Shown here in pieces: positions 24,613 to 32,666 of a DNA stretch of 64,000 nucleotides. Under the pieces are notes generated by a model. It saw only the letters and a program-made list of their open reading frames with translations. It searched no databases and had not been told where the DNA came from. Numbering within the stretch: position 1 is the first letter of the stretch; each line of letters begins with the position of its first letter. Both the position numbers and the translations under genes were made by a program. The stretch comes from Clostridia bacterium (GTDB lineage Bacteria > Bacillota > Clostridia > UMGS1810): contig JAFUPN010000035.1 in NCBI GenBank assembly GCA_017481205.1, positions 31,950 to 95,949 on the forward strand, in the 5' to 3' direction.

Positions 24613-27147
24613 ATGAAACAGTTTTTTACTGCAGATATCCCGGTGTCAGGTCGTATTGAACTATTGAAGGATAATATTTTTAAGAATATGCCTCAGATTG
24701 AGACCGACCGTGCAAGACTTCTTACCGAGTCTTACAAGGCTACCGAGGATATGCCCATCAATATGCGCAGAGCAAAGGCTTTTGGCCATATTTTGCGCAA
24801 CATTCCTGTTACAATCAGAGATCATGAGCTTATCGTAGGCAGCAGCACGGTTGCTCCCAGAAGCTGTCAGGTTTTCCCCGAATATTCTTTTTCTTGGCTT
24901 GAGGATGAGTTTGAGACGGTTGCCACAAGAAGTGCAGACCCGTTTTATATTTCTGATGAAAATAAAGCTGCTCTTCGTGAAATATATAAATACTGGTACG
25001 GCAAGACCACCAGCGACCTTGCGTCTGCATATATGTCCGATGAGGCAAAGCTTGCTATTGAGCACAATATATTTACTCCCGGTAACTACTATTATAACGG
25101 TATCGGACATGTAACTGTAAATTACGGTCTTGTGCTCAAAATCGGTTTCAAAGGTATTGCCGACAGAGCACGTCTGCAGCTTAAGGAAATTTGTCTCGGT
25201 GAGGCACATGCGGTTACCAAGCGTGCTTTCCTGCAGGGTGTTATCGAAAGTATGGAGGCGGCAATTGATTTTGCCAAGAGATATTCTGCTAAGGCTGCCG
25301 AGCTGGCAAAGTCCTGCAGTGACCCAAAGCGTAAGAGTGAGCTTGAGAAAATTTCTGAAATATGCTCAAGAGTTCCGGAAAATGGCGCAACAGGCTTTTA
25401 CGAGGCTTGCCAGTCATTCTGGTTTGTACAGCTGCTTCTGCAGACTGAGTCCAGCGGTCACTCTATTTCTCCCGGACGCTTTGACCAGTATATGTATCCT
25501 TATTTTAAGGCAGACCTTGATAAGGGTGCTATTACTAGGGAGTTTGCCCAGGAGCTTATTGACTGTATCTGGATTAAGCTCAACGACCTCAATAAGGTGC
25601 GTGATGCTGCTTCTGCAGAGGGCTTTGCGGGATATTCGATGTTCCAGAACCTTATCTGCGGCGGTCAGGATAGCTCAGGTATAGATGCTACTAACGATTT
25701 GTCGTTTATGTGTATAAATGCATCCATGCACACCATGCTTCCCCAGCCCTCGCTTTCCGTGAGAGTATGGAACGGCTCTCCCCATGAGCTGCTTATGAAG
25801 TGTGCTGAGCTCACCAGAACAGGCATCGGCCTCCCTGCTTACTATAACGACGAGGTTATTATTCCTGCTCTTATCAACAGGGGTCTCACCATGGAGGATG
25901 CAAGGGATTACAATATCATAGGCTGTGTTGAGCCGCAGAAATCCGGCAAGACCGACGGCTGGCACGATGCGGCATTCTTTAATATGTGCCGTCCGCTGGA
26001 GCTTGTTTTCGGAGGCGGATATGACAACGGAGTGCTGGTGGGAGTTGAAACCGGCGATGTGTCGAAAATGACAACCTTTGATGAATTTTACAATGCTTAC
26101 AAAAAGCAGATGGAATATATGATTGCGCTGATGGTAAATGCCGACAATGCCATAGACATGGCTCATGCAGAGCGTTGCCCGCTTCCCTTCCAGTCCAGCA
26201 TGGTGGATGACTGTATCAAGCGCGGCAAGAGCCTTCAGGAGGGCGGAGCTGTTTATAACTTCACAGGTCCTCAGGGCTTTGGTATTGCCAATATGGCAGA
26301 TGCACTCTATGCTATCAAAAAGCTTGTGTTTGAAGAAGAAAAATTTACTCTCGCTGAGCTTAAAGAAGCTCTGGAACACAACTTCGGCAAAGACGGCGGA
26401 GCTAATGATACCGAGCGTGCAAAGAATATCACCCTTGGTGTAGTAAAGGCTATGGCTGAAAAGGGAATCAATGTTTCCGAAGCGGATATCGCTTCTATAT
26501 TCAGTCAGGTGAGCGGTGTTCAGACCGGCGGCAACACTGCAAGATATCAGCAGATTAAAGAGCTTATTGACGAGGCTCCAAAGTACGGCAACGACATTGA
26601 GGAGGTTGACCTCTTTGCAAGGGATGTTGCCTATACATATACAAAGCCTGTTGAAAAATATAAAAACCCCAGAGGCGGCCAGTATCAGGCGGGACTTTAT
26701 CCTGTATCTGCAAACGTGCCTCTTGGTGCACAGACCGGTGCAACACCGGACGGACGATATGCATTCACTCCCGTTGCCGACGGTGTATCTCCCTCGGCAG
26801 GTAAGGATGTAAACGGTCCTACAGCCAGTGCAAACTCTGTTGCAAAGCTTGACCACTATATTGCTTCAAACGGAACACTGTTCAACATGAAGTTCCATCC
26901 CTCTGCACTGCAGGGCACTACAGGTCTTGAAAGCTTTGTGGCACTGGTAAGATCCTACTTTGACCAGAAGGGCTCACACGTTCAGTTTAACGTAGTAAGC
27001 CGTGAAACTCTTATTGACGCTCAGAAGCACCCTGAGAATTACAAGGGTCTGTGCGTTCGCGTTGCCGGCTACAGTGCGCTGTTTGTAACCCTTTCAAAAT
27101 CTTTGCAGGATGATATCATCAGCAGAACAGAGCAGCTTGGCTTCTGA
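24613..27147 (+). CDS. Glycyl-radical 1,2-propanediol dehydratase (B12-independent)
   Basis: The enzyme dehydrates 1,2-propanediol to propionaldehyde by a glycyl/thiyl radical mechanism. The 844-aa protein has the catalytic GCVEP motif (Cys438, Glu440) and the radical site RVAGYSALF (Gly819). His166, His283/Ser284 and Asp452 sit where, from memory, the Clostridium butyricum glycerol dehydratase has His164, His281/Ser282 and Asp447. That set marks diol dehydratases rather than pyruvate formate-lyase or choline lyase. No N-terminal encapsulation-peptide extension is present. It is the first gene of the locus, followed by its activase. Glycerol as substrate is a less likely alternative given the aldolase and shell genes. 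Confidence 0.92.
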   Translation: MKQFFTADIPVSGRIELLKDNIFKNMPQIETDRARLLTESYKATEDMPINMRRAKAFGHILRNIPVTIRDHELIVGSSTVAPRSCQVFPEYSFSWLEDEFETVATRSADPFYISDENKAALREIYKYWYGKTTSDLASAYMSDEAKLAIEHNIFTPGNYYYNGIGHVTVNYGLVLKIGFKGIADRARLQLKEICLGEAHAVTKRAFLQGVIESMEAAIDFAKRYSAKAAELAKSCSDPKRKSELEKISEICSRVPENGATGFYEACQSFWFVQLLLQTESSGHSISPGRFDQYMYPYFKADLDKGAITREFAQELIDCIWIKLNDLNKVRDAASAEGFAGYSMFQNLICGGQDSSGIDATNDLSFMCINASMHTMLPQPSLSVRVWNGSPHELLMKCAELTRTGIGLPAYYNDEVIIPALINRGLTMEDARDYNIIGCVEPQKSGKTDGWHDAAFFNMCRPLELVFGGGYDNGVLVGVETGDVSKMTTFDEFYNAYKKQMEYMIALMVNADNAIDMAHAERCPLPFQSSMVDDCIKRGKSLQEGGAVYNFTGPQGFGIANMADALYAIKKLVFEEEKFTLAELKEALEHNFGKDGGANDTERAKNITLGVVKAMAEKGINVSEADIASIFSQVSGVQTGGNTARYQQIKELIDEAPKYGNDIEEVDLFARDVAYTYTKPVEKYKNPRGGQYQAGLYPVSANVPLGAQTGATPDGRYAFTPVADGVSPSAGKDVNGPTASANSVAKLDHYIASNGTLFNMKFHPSALQGTTGLESFVALVRSYFDQKGSHVQFNVVSRETLIDAQKHPENYKGLCVRVAGYSALFVTLSKSLQDDIISRTEQLGF

Positions 27148-27169
27148 TTTTGCAAATATGGAGTTAATT

Positions 27170-27970
27170 ATGAACAATACAAATCACGGTTATTTGAATA
27201 CAAAAGGCCGCATATTTGATATCCAGCGTTTTTCCGTTCACGATGGTCCGGGCATAAGAACCATAGTTTTTTTAAAGGGCTGTGTTCTCCGCTGTCGATG
27301 GTGTTGTAATCCGGAGTCGCAGAGCTATGATATAGAGCAGATGGAAATTGGCGGAAAGCTGAAAACCATTGGCAGGGATGTTACCGTTGCCGAGGTTATG
27401 GAAGAGGTAAAGAAGGATCGTAACTATTACCGCCGCTCGGGCGGAGGTATGACTCTTTCCGGCGGTGAGAGCCTGGTGCAGGCTGATTTTGCGGCGGCAC
27501 TTCTCCGTGCGGCAAAGGAAGCCGGTATAAATACCGCTCTGGAATCCACAGGATGTGCGGAATACAGCAGGATAGAAAAGCTTCTGCCTTATCTTGATAC
27601 ATATCTTATGGATATCAAGCATATAAACGGTGCAAAGCACAAGGAATTTACCGGCGCAGACAACAGACTTATCCTTGAAAATGCAATGAAAATTGCAAGA
27701 GATGCAAAGCAGCTTGTTGTGAGAGTACCGGTAATACCTACATTCAATGACACCGAGGAGGAAATCCTTGATATAGCAAAATTTGCCTCTGCACTGCCCA
27801 ATGTAACCAGAATTCATCTTTTGCCTTATCACAGATTGGGTGCCGACAAGTACAAGGGTCTCGGCAGACCCTATACCATGGGCGATGTGGAGCTTATACC
27901 AAACGAAAAAATGGAAAAATTAAAAAAAGTAGCAGAGTCTACGGGACTTCTGTGTATGATAGGGGGTTGA
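27170..27970 (+). CDS. Glycyl-radical enzyme activase (radical SAM)
   Basis: This enzyme installs the glycyl radical on the dehydratase using S-adenosylmethionine. The CX3CX2C cluster motif is Cys38, Cys42, Cys45, followed by the GGGMTLSGGE S-adenosylmethionine-binding segment near residue 93. At 266 aa it is short. The Cys-rich ferredoxin-like insert that many activases, such as DhaB2, carry between the radical SAM motif and the GGE motif is absent, so only one Fe-S cluster is predicted. GGAG six bases before ATG 27170 decides the start; a longer reading would overlap the dehydratase. The BMC gene follows four bases later. Confidence 0.92.
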   Translation: MNNTNHGYLNTKGRIFDIQRFSVHDGPGIRTIVFLKGCVLRCRWCCNPESQSYDIEQMEIGGKLKTIGRDVTVAEVMEEVKKDRNYYRRSGGGMTLSGGESLVQADFAAALLRAAKEAGINTALESTGCAEYSRIEKLLPYLDTYLMDIKHINGAKHKEFTGADNRLILENAMKIARDAKQLVVRVPVIPTFNDTEEEILDIAKFASALPNVTRIHLLPYHRLGADKYKGLGRPYTMGDVELIPNEKMEKLKKVAESTGLLCMIGG

Positions 27971-27974
27971 GTAA

Positions 27975-28352
27975 ATGGATTTTGGCAGAAATACAGAGCT
28001 GGAAGAAAAGCTTCGTATAATTCAGGAGCTGGTTCCGGGAAAACAGATAACTCTTGCCCATATAATTGCCAATCCGGGAAAAATTCTTTATAAAAAGCTG
28101 GGTCTTGACCCGGCGGTGGATTATTCCAAATCCGCCATAGGCATTGTAACTATGTCACCCAGCGAGACCGCAATAATTGCCGCGGATATTGCCATGAAGG
28201 CTTCTGGCTGTGAAATTGGCTTTGTGGACAGATTCAGCGGTACACTTATAGTGACAGGTACTGTATCCGAGGTGGAGGCTGCTATGAAGGCTGTGACAGA
28301 ATATGCCGAGCAGACCCTGAGCTTCACTGTCTGCCCGATAACAAAGACATGA
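27975..28352 (+). CDS. BMC-H shell protein, permuted EutS/PduU type
   Basis: The 125-aa protein begins with about 45 residues including [18 protein letters not shown], typical of the circularly permuted EutS/PduU hexamer whose N-terminal strand makes a small beta barrel. The BMC core follows with [23 protein letters not shown] and ends TVCPITKT. It is predicted to tile the microcompartment shell. It lies between the activase and the EutP/PduV GTPase, which it overlaps by four bases (ATGA). It starts at ATG 27975. Confidence 0.9.
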   Translation: MDFGRNTELEEKLRIIQELVPGKQITLAHIIANPGKILYKKLGLDPAVDYSKSAIGIVTMSPSETAIIAADIAMKASGCEIGFVDRFSGTLIVTGTVSEVEAAMKAVTEYAEQTLSFTVCPITKT

Positions 28353-28774
28353 AAAAGATGATTCTTGTGGGCAGGAGCGAAAGCGGCAAAACCACTCTTA
28401 CCCAGGCACTTAAGGGCAATAAAATACAGTATCACAAAACCCAGTATATAAATTATCACGATATAATCATAGACACCCCCGGTGAATATGCAGAAAATAA
28501 AGAGCTTGCAAGAGCGCTTGCACTGTATTCCTACGAGGCGGATGTGGTTGGCTTGCTGCTCAGCAGCACCGAGCCTTATTCGCTTTACGGTCCCTGCATC
28601 ACTGCTCAGGCTAACCGTGAGGTAATAGGTATAGTCACTCAGATTGACCGCCCGGATGCAAGACCCGACAGAGCGAGAGCCTGGCTGGAGCTTGCGGGAT
28701 GCGAAAAGATATTTTTTGTTTCGTCAAAAACTGGGGAGGGTATTCCTGAGCTTCTTGAGTTTTTGTCTGATTGA
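28349..28774 (+). CDS. EutP/PduV-type small GTPase
   Basis: The 141-aa protein has a Ras-like P-loop [10 protein letters not shown] (residues 7-16), a DTPGEY switch II element near 46 and a TQIDRPD base-specificity loop near 98, the last in place of NKxD as in EutP/PduV. Family members associate with microcompartments; their role (positioning or assembly) is uncertain. It overlaps the upstream BMC-H gene by four bases. Confidence 0.88.
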   Translation: MKKMILVGRSESGKTTLTQALKGNKIQYHKTQYINYHDIIIDTPGEYAENKELARALALYSYEADVVGLLLSSTEPYSLYGPCITAQANREVIGIVTQIDRPDARPDRARAWLELAGCEKIFFVSSKTGEGIPELLEFLSD

Positions 28775-28825
28775 TAAAATCAAAAGAAAAACAAACAAAA
28801 ACAAAGAAATTCAAAGAAAAATCTG

Positions 28826-28854
28826 TTGACTTATGATGTATTATGTGATATTAT
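28826..28854 (+). promoter_or_regulatory. Second promoter of the microcompartment locus
   Basis: TTGACT (28826-28831), 17 bases, TATTAT (28849-28854). It precedes the aldolase by about 95 bases. A CAAAC-rich tract lies just upstream. Confidence 0.7.
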
Positions 28855-28951
28855 ATATAATGTAGTAAGTTGTTAATAACAGGGCGGCACAAGAGCGACA
28901 CGCTTGTGTTGCTTGAGTTGTCCCTCACGAATAAAAAAGGAGATATGCAAA

Positions 28952-29773
28952 ATGGTAAATGAGTTTGAAATCAAAAAACAAATTTGCGAAATCGGCAAAA
29001 GAATTTACAACAGAGGCATGGTTGCTGCAAACGACGGTAACATTTCTGTTAAAATCAGCGACAACGAATACCTCTGCACACCCACAGGTGTAAGCAAGGG
29101 CTTTATGACACCCGAATACATCTGTAAGATTGACGGTCAGGGCAATGTGCTCCAGGCAAACGGCAATTTCAGACCTTCCTCTGAAATCAAGATGCACCTG
29201 AGAGTATATCAGCAGAGACCTGATGTAAAGGCTGTTGTACATGCTCACCCCATCTATGCAACAAGCTTTGCAATCGCAGGTATCCCACTTACTCAGCCTA
29301 TCATGCCTGAGGCAGTTATCGCTCTCGGTTGTGTACCCATCGCTGAGTACGGCACACCTTCTACAGAAGAAATCCCCGATGCAGTAGAAAAGTATCTGCC
29401 TTACTTTGATGCAGTTCTTCTTGCAAACCACGGTGCTCTTTCATATTCAGATTCACTTCTGGCAGCATACCACAAGATGGAATCAGTAGAGTTCTATGCT
29501 GAGCTTCTCTATCACTCAAGAGCTCTGGGCGGTCCTAAGGAGTTCTCCGAAGACCAGGTTAAGAGACTTTACGAAATCAGACGTCAGTTCGGCATGACAG
29601 GCAAGCATCCTGCAAACCTCTGCCCCAATGCTAAGGACGGCAAGGTTAACTGCCATAGTTGCGGTGTTCCCAGCTGCGGACAGTCAGGCGCTTCAAATCC
29701 TCTCAATAACACTTCTGATGCCGATCTCATTGCAGAGATTGCAAAAAAGGTTATTGAAGCGATGAATAAATAA
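28952..29773 (+). CDS. Class II aldolase (L-fuculose/L-rhamnulose-1-phosphate aldolase) with C-terminal encapsulation peptide
   Basis: The enzyme splits a deoxyketose 1-phosphate into dihydroxyacetone phosphate and L-lactaldehyde, the precursor of 1,2-propanediol. Zn-binding histidines appear in VVHAHPIYA (about 93-101) and ANHGAL (about 158-163). At 273 aa it is about 55 residues longer than E. coli FucA. The extension holds four cysteines (C-PN..., CHSC, C) and then a terminal amphipathic helix (LIAEIAKKVIEAMNK), which fits an encapsulation peptide, as reported for other fucose/rhamnose compartments. AAGGAGAT fixes ATG 28952. Whether fuculose- or rhamnulose-phosphate is preferred is unclear. 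Confidence 0.88.
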   Translation: MVNEFEIKKQICEIGKRIYNRGMVAANDGNISVKISDNEYLCTPTGVSKGFMTPEYICKIDGQGNVLQANGNFRPSSEIKMHLRVYQQRPDVKAVVHAHPIYATSFAIAGIPLTQPIMPEAVIALGCVPIAEYGTPSTEEIPDAVEKYLPYFDAVLLANHGALSYSDSLLAAYHKMESVEFYAELLYHSRALGGPKEFSEDQVKRLYEIRRQFGMTGKHPANLCPNAKDGKVNCHSCGVPSCGQSGASNPLNNTSDADLIAEIAKKVIEAMNK

Positions 29774-29775
29774 TT

Positions 29776-30291
29776 ATGGATAATCAGGAGATTAACCGTA
29801 TAGTATCACAGGTAGTTTCACAGATGAGCTCCGGCTGTGGTAAATGCGGCACAGATTCATGTGACTGTGTTAAATCCATTACCCTTGCTCAGGCAAAGCG
29901 CCTTATAAGTAGGGTAGAGGCAAAGGCTGAGGAAATCGGAGTCAATGCTGTGGTAGCCGTGTCAAATACGGCTGCAAGACCGGTGGCAATAGAATGTATG
30001 GACGATTCCTTCATTGCCAGCTACGATGTGGCACTTAACAAGGCTTTTACCGTTGTGGCACTGAAGATGTCTACGATTAAGCTTAAATCAATGACAAATC
30101 CCGGAGATTCACTCTACGGTATTCAGTTTACCAACAACGGTCAGATAGTTATCTTCGGCGGAGGCGATCCGTTGGTGTATAACGGCAAAATAATAGGAGG
30201 ACTTGGCGTAAGCGGCGGCACCGAGGAGCAGGATACACTGCTCTCAGCCTACGGAGCGTCGGTTCTTGAAGAAATTATGAAAGGAGAATAA
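29776..30291 (+). CDS. GlcG/HbpS (PduO C-terminal-like) protein with N-terminal encapsulation peptide
   Basis: The 171-aa protein has a GlcG/HbpS-type heme or cofactor-binding domain from about residue 35 (ITLAQAKRLISRVEAKAEEIG, ending GGLGVSGGTEEQD). It is preceded by a short amphipathic helix (EINRIVSQVVSQM) that looks like an encapsulation peptide and a Cys-rich linker (CGKCGTDSCDC, five cysteines). Such proteins are common in glycyl-radical compartments; their function is not settled. The gene starts two bases after the aldolase stop. Confidence 0.82.
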   Translation: MDNQEINRIVSQVVSQMSSGCGKCGTDSCDCVKSITLAQAKRLISRVEAKAEEIGVNAVVAVSNTAARPVAIECMDDSFIASYDVALNKAFTVVALKMSTIKLKSMTNPGDSLYGIQFTNNGQIVIFGGGDPLVYNGKIIGGLGVSGGTEEQDTLLSAYGASVLEEIMKGE

Positions 30292-30293
30292 CA

Positions 30294-31499
30294 TTGAACA
30301 ACGTAGATATAGAAGCAATTGTAAAGCAGGTTATTGCCGGTATGCAGGGCGCACCAAGTGCAGCTCCCGCTGCTGCTTCAAAGGCAGATGCAGGCATACC
30401 CGCTACAGCACGTGTTGCTATGCTTACAGAGCTCGGCAAGTTTGAACTCAAGGAATATCCTATGCCTGTAGTCGGCGATGACGATATTCTCGTTAAGGTT
30501 GAAGGCTGCGGAGTTTGCGGTACAGACGCACACGAATTTAAGAGAGATCCATTCGGTCTTATCCCGGTTGCACTCGGACATGAGGGTACAGGTGAGATTG
30601 TAAAGATGGGTAAAAATGTTAAGAAAGACAGCGCCGGTAAGGACCTTAAGATTGGCGACAAGGTTGTTACATGTATGATATTCAAGGACAATCCCGATAT
30701 CACCATGTTTGACCTTAACAAGCAGAATGTAGGAGGAGCAGATGTATACGGTCTTCTTCCTGACGATGATATCCACCTTAACGGATGGTTTGCTGACTAC
30801 ATATTGGTAAGAGGCGGCTCAACAGTGTTTAATGTAAGCGACCTTGATCTGGATTCCCGTATCCTTATCGAGCCCTGCGCAGTACTTATCCACGCAGTTG
30901 AAAGAGCCAAGACCACAGGCATACTCAGATTCAATTCAAGAGTTGCAGTTCAGGGCTGTGGACCTATCGGTCTTATCTGTATAGCAATTCTCAGAACAAT
31001 GGGTATTGAAAACATAGTTGCAGTTGACGGCGAGCAGGCTCGTCTGGACTTTGCTCTCCAGCTTGGTGCTACCGCAACAGTTAACTTTAAGAACTACAAG
31101 GGTGTTGAGGCACTCTCTGATGCAGTTAAGGCTGCATTCGGTGGTTACTATGCAGATTTTGCATTCCAGTGCACAGGTTCACCTGTTGCTCATGCAAACA
31201 TCTATAAGTTTATAAGAAACGGCGGCGGACTCTGCGAGCTCGGCTTCTTCATAAACGGCGGTGACGCTACAATCAACCCCCACTTTGACATCTGCTCAAA
31301 GGAAATCACAACAGTAGGCTCATGGGTATATACCCTCAGAGACTACGCAACAACCTTTGATTTCCTCAAGAGAGCAAAGGGCATAGGACTTCCCATTGAG
31401 AAGCTCATTACTCATAAATTCGCTCTTGAAGATATCAACAATGCTCTTGAAACCAACCTTAAGATGGAAGGTCTCAAGATTGCAATAATCAATAAATAA
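30294..31499 (+). CDS. Zn-dependent alcohol dehydrogenase (MDR type) with N-terminal encapsulation peptide
   Basis: The 401-aa protein begins with an amphipathic helix (VDIEAIVKQVIAGM) and an Ala-rich linker, typical of encapsulation peptides. A medium-chain dehydrogenase follows, with a catalytic zinc site GCGVCGTDAHE (about 72-82) and GHEGTG, and a Rossmann motif QGCGPIGL (about 222). The four-cysteine structural zinc loop is not apparent. It probably regenerates NAD+ by reducing propionaldehyde to propanol or lactaldehyde to propanediol; I cannot decide which. The start is TTG 30294, seven bases after AAGGAG; no ATG lies before the helix. Confidence 0.88.
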   Translation: MNNVDIEAIVKQVIAGMQGAPSAAPAAASKADAGIPATARVAMLTELGKFELKEYPMPVVGDDDILVKVEGCGVCGTDAHEFKRDPFGLIPVALGHEGTGEIVKMGKNVKKDSAGKDLKIGDKVVTCMIFKDNPDITMFDLNKQNVGGADVYGLLPDDDIHLNGWFADYILVRGGSTVFNVSDLDLDSRILIEPCAVLIHAVERAKTTGILRFNSRVAVQGCGPIGLICIAILRTMGIENIVAVDGEQARLDFALQLGATATVNFKNYKGVEALSDAVKAAFGGYYADFAFQCTGSPVAHANIYKFIRNGGGLCELGFFINGGDATINPHFDICSKEITTVGSWVYTLRDYATTFDFLKRAKGIGLPIEKLITHKFALEDINNALETNLKMEGLKIAIINK

Positions 31500-31555
31500 T
31501 TTTAAAAAACCAAAAATAATAAAATAATATATTAATTTTTTAGGAGGAAATAAAA

Positions 31556-31834
31556 ATGGCACAGGAAGCATTAGGTATGATCGAAACAAGAGGTTTGGTA
31601 GCTGCAATTGAAGCTGCTGATGCGATGGTAAAATCTGCAGAGGTTACACTCGTTGGCACAGAAAAGATCGGTAGCGGTCTCGTAAGTGTTATGGTTAGAG
31701 GTGACGTTGGAGCTGTTAAGGCTGCAACAGAGGCTGGTTCTTCAGCTGCTTCTAAGCTTGGCGAGCTTATCGCTGTACACGTAATCCCCAGACCCCACTC
31801 TGATGTTGAAAAGATTCTCCCTACACTCGACTAA
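31556..31834 (+). CDS. BMC-H shell protein (PduA-like)
   Basis: This 92-aa protein is a canonical single-BMC-domain hexamer former ([20 protein letters not shown]... [11 protein letters not shown]). It should make most of the shell facets. A very strong AGGAGGAA site suggests high expression. It is nearly identical along its length to the following gene's BMC part, so the two are recent tandem duplicates. The 5' flanks are also alike. Confidence 0.95.
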   Translation: MAQEALGMIETRGLVAAIEAADAMVKSAEVTLVGTEKIGSGLVSVMVRGDVGAVKAATEAGSSAASKLGELIAVHVIPRPHSDVEKILPTLD

Positions 31835-31877
31835 TTATAGAGTATAAGGATAATTCACCGGAACAGGAGTGACGGTT

Positions 31878-32288
31878 ATGGCTGAAAAGAAAACATCAAA
31901 AACAGGAGCAAAGAAAGCTCCTGCAAAAAAGAAAACCGCTCCCGCAGCTGAGCCTGCAGCAGTGCAGACTGAAAGCGTGAGCGTAAAACCTATCAAGGAG
32001 GAAAAGAAAATGGCACAGGAAGCACTTGGTATGATTGAAACAAGAGGCCTGGTAGCTGCTATTGAAGCTGCCGATGCAATGCTTAAGGCTGCAAACGTTG
32101 AGCTGGTTGGAACAGAGAAAATCGGTTCCGGTCTTGTAAGCGTTATGGTAAGAGGCGATGTTGGTGCTGTTAAATCTGCTGTTGAAGCAGGCGGTGCATC
32201 AGCTGAAAAGCTGGGCGAGATTATTGCAATCCACGTAATCCCCAGACCTCATTCAGATGTTGAGAAGATTCTTCCCTCACTTAAGTAA
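31878..32288 (+). CDS. BMC-H shell protein with Lys/Ala-rich N-terminal tail and probable internal start
   Basis: The full form is 136 aa: 44 residues rich in Lys, Ala, Pro and Thr ([20 protein letters not shown] onward), then a PduA-like BMC domain almost identical to the preceding gene. AGGAG eight bases before ATG 31878 supports the long form. Inside it, AAGGAGG at 31995-32001 lies eight bases before an in-frame ATG at 32010 that starts the BMC domain exactly (MAQEALG). Two products, 136 and 92 aa, are therefore expected, comparable to PduB/PduB'. The basic tail could face the lumen and bind cargo or nucleic acid; that is inference. Confidence 0.88.
   Translation: MAEKKTSKTGAKKAPAKKKTAPAAEPAAVQTESVSVKPIKEEKKMAQEALGMIETRGLVAAIEAADAMLKAANVELVGTEKIGSGLVSVMVRGDVGAVKSAVEAGGASAEKLGEIIAIHVIPRPHSDVEKILPSLK
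31995..32012 (+). promoter_or_regulatory. Internal ribosome binding site and start within the tailed BMC-H gene
   Basis: AAGGAGG (31995-32001), an 8-base spacer and ATG (32010-32012). The same arrangement (AGGAGGAAATAAAA then ATG) precedes the upstream paralogue, so the tail appears fused in frame onto a former 5' untranslated region. Confidence 0.75.
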
Positions 32289-32395
32289 TTGATGTCTTGT
32301 GTGCTTGATAAATATCGCTGCCGGATGTATTTGTCCGGCAGCGGTAAAAGCGCAAAAATGAGTGTGAAGAATCATTTTGAAAGGATGAAATCATT

Positions 32396-32662
32396 ATGAT
32401 CGTAGGTAAGGTTGTAGGATCATTGGTATCCACAAGAAAAACCGAAAGTCTTGTGGGAAGTAAATTTATGATAGTAGAGCCGCTGGACTCTATGTCATGT
32501 GCAAAATCCCGCCTGGTAGCTACAGATAATATAGGTGCAGGTATAGGAGAAATCGTTCTCGTAGCAATGGGAAGTGCCGCAAGAATAGGCTGCGGCAAGG
32601 AAAATGCTCCGATTGACGCGGCTATAGTAGGTATAGTCGATGACGGAGAAGAAATGGAGTAA
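32396..32662 (+). CDS. BMC-P shell vertex protein (EutN/CcmL type)
   Basis: The 88-aa protein has the EutN/CcmL pentamer features: MIVGKVVGSLVSTRK at the start, a VEPLDS segment, VATDNIGAGIGEIVLVAMGSAAR near 38-60 and the C-terminal DAAIVGIVD. Pentamers cap shell vertices. AAAGGATG precedes ATG 32396. The gap of about 105 bases after the BMC-H pair contains GCTGCCGGATG-like complementary segments (a modest hairpin) but no clear terminator. The PduS gene starts four bases after its stop. Confidence 0.93.
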   Translation: MIVGKVVGSLVSTRKTESLVGSKFMIVEPLDSMSCAKSRLVATDNIGAGIGEIVLVAMGSAARIGCGKENAPIDAAIVGIVDDGEEME

Positions 32663-32666
32663 TAAT

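Noticed and set aside
25675..26856. Minus-strand open frame of 393 codons inside the dehydratase gene
   Set aside because: It is a shadow of the real gene in another frame: no ribosome site, Cys- and His-rich biased composition, no family features.
31878..32009. Reading the Lys/Ala tail as a separate small protein
   Set aside because: There is no stop between the tail and the BMC domain; the frame is continuous, so a fusion with an internal start is the simpler reading.
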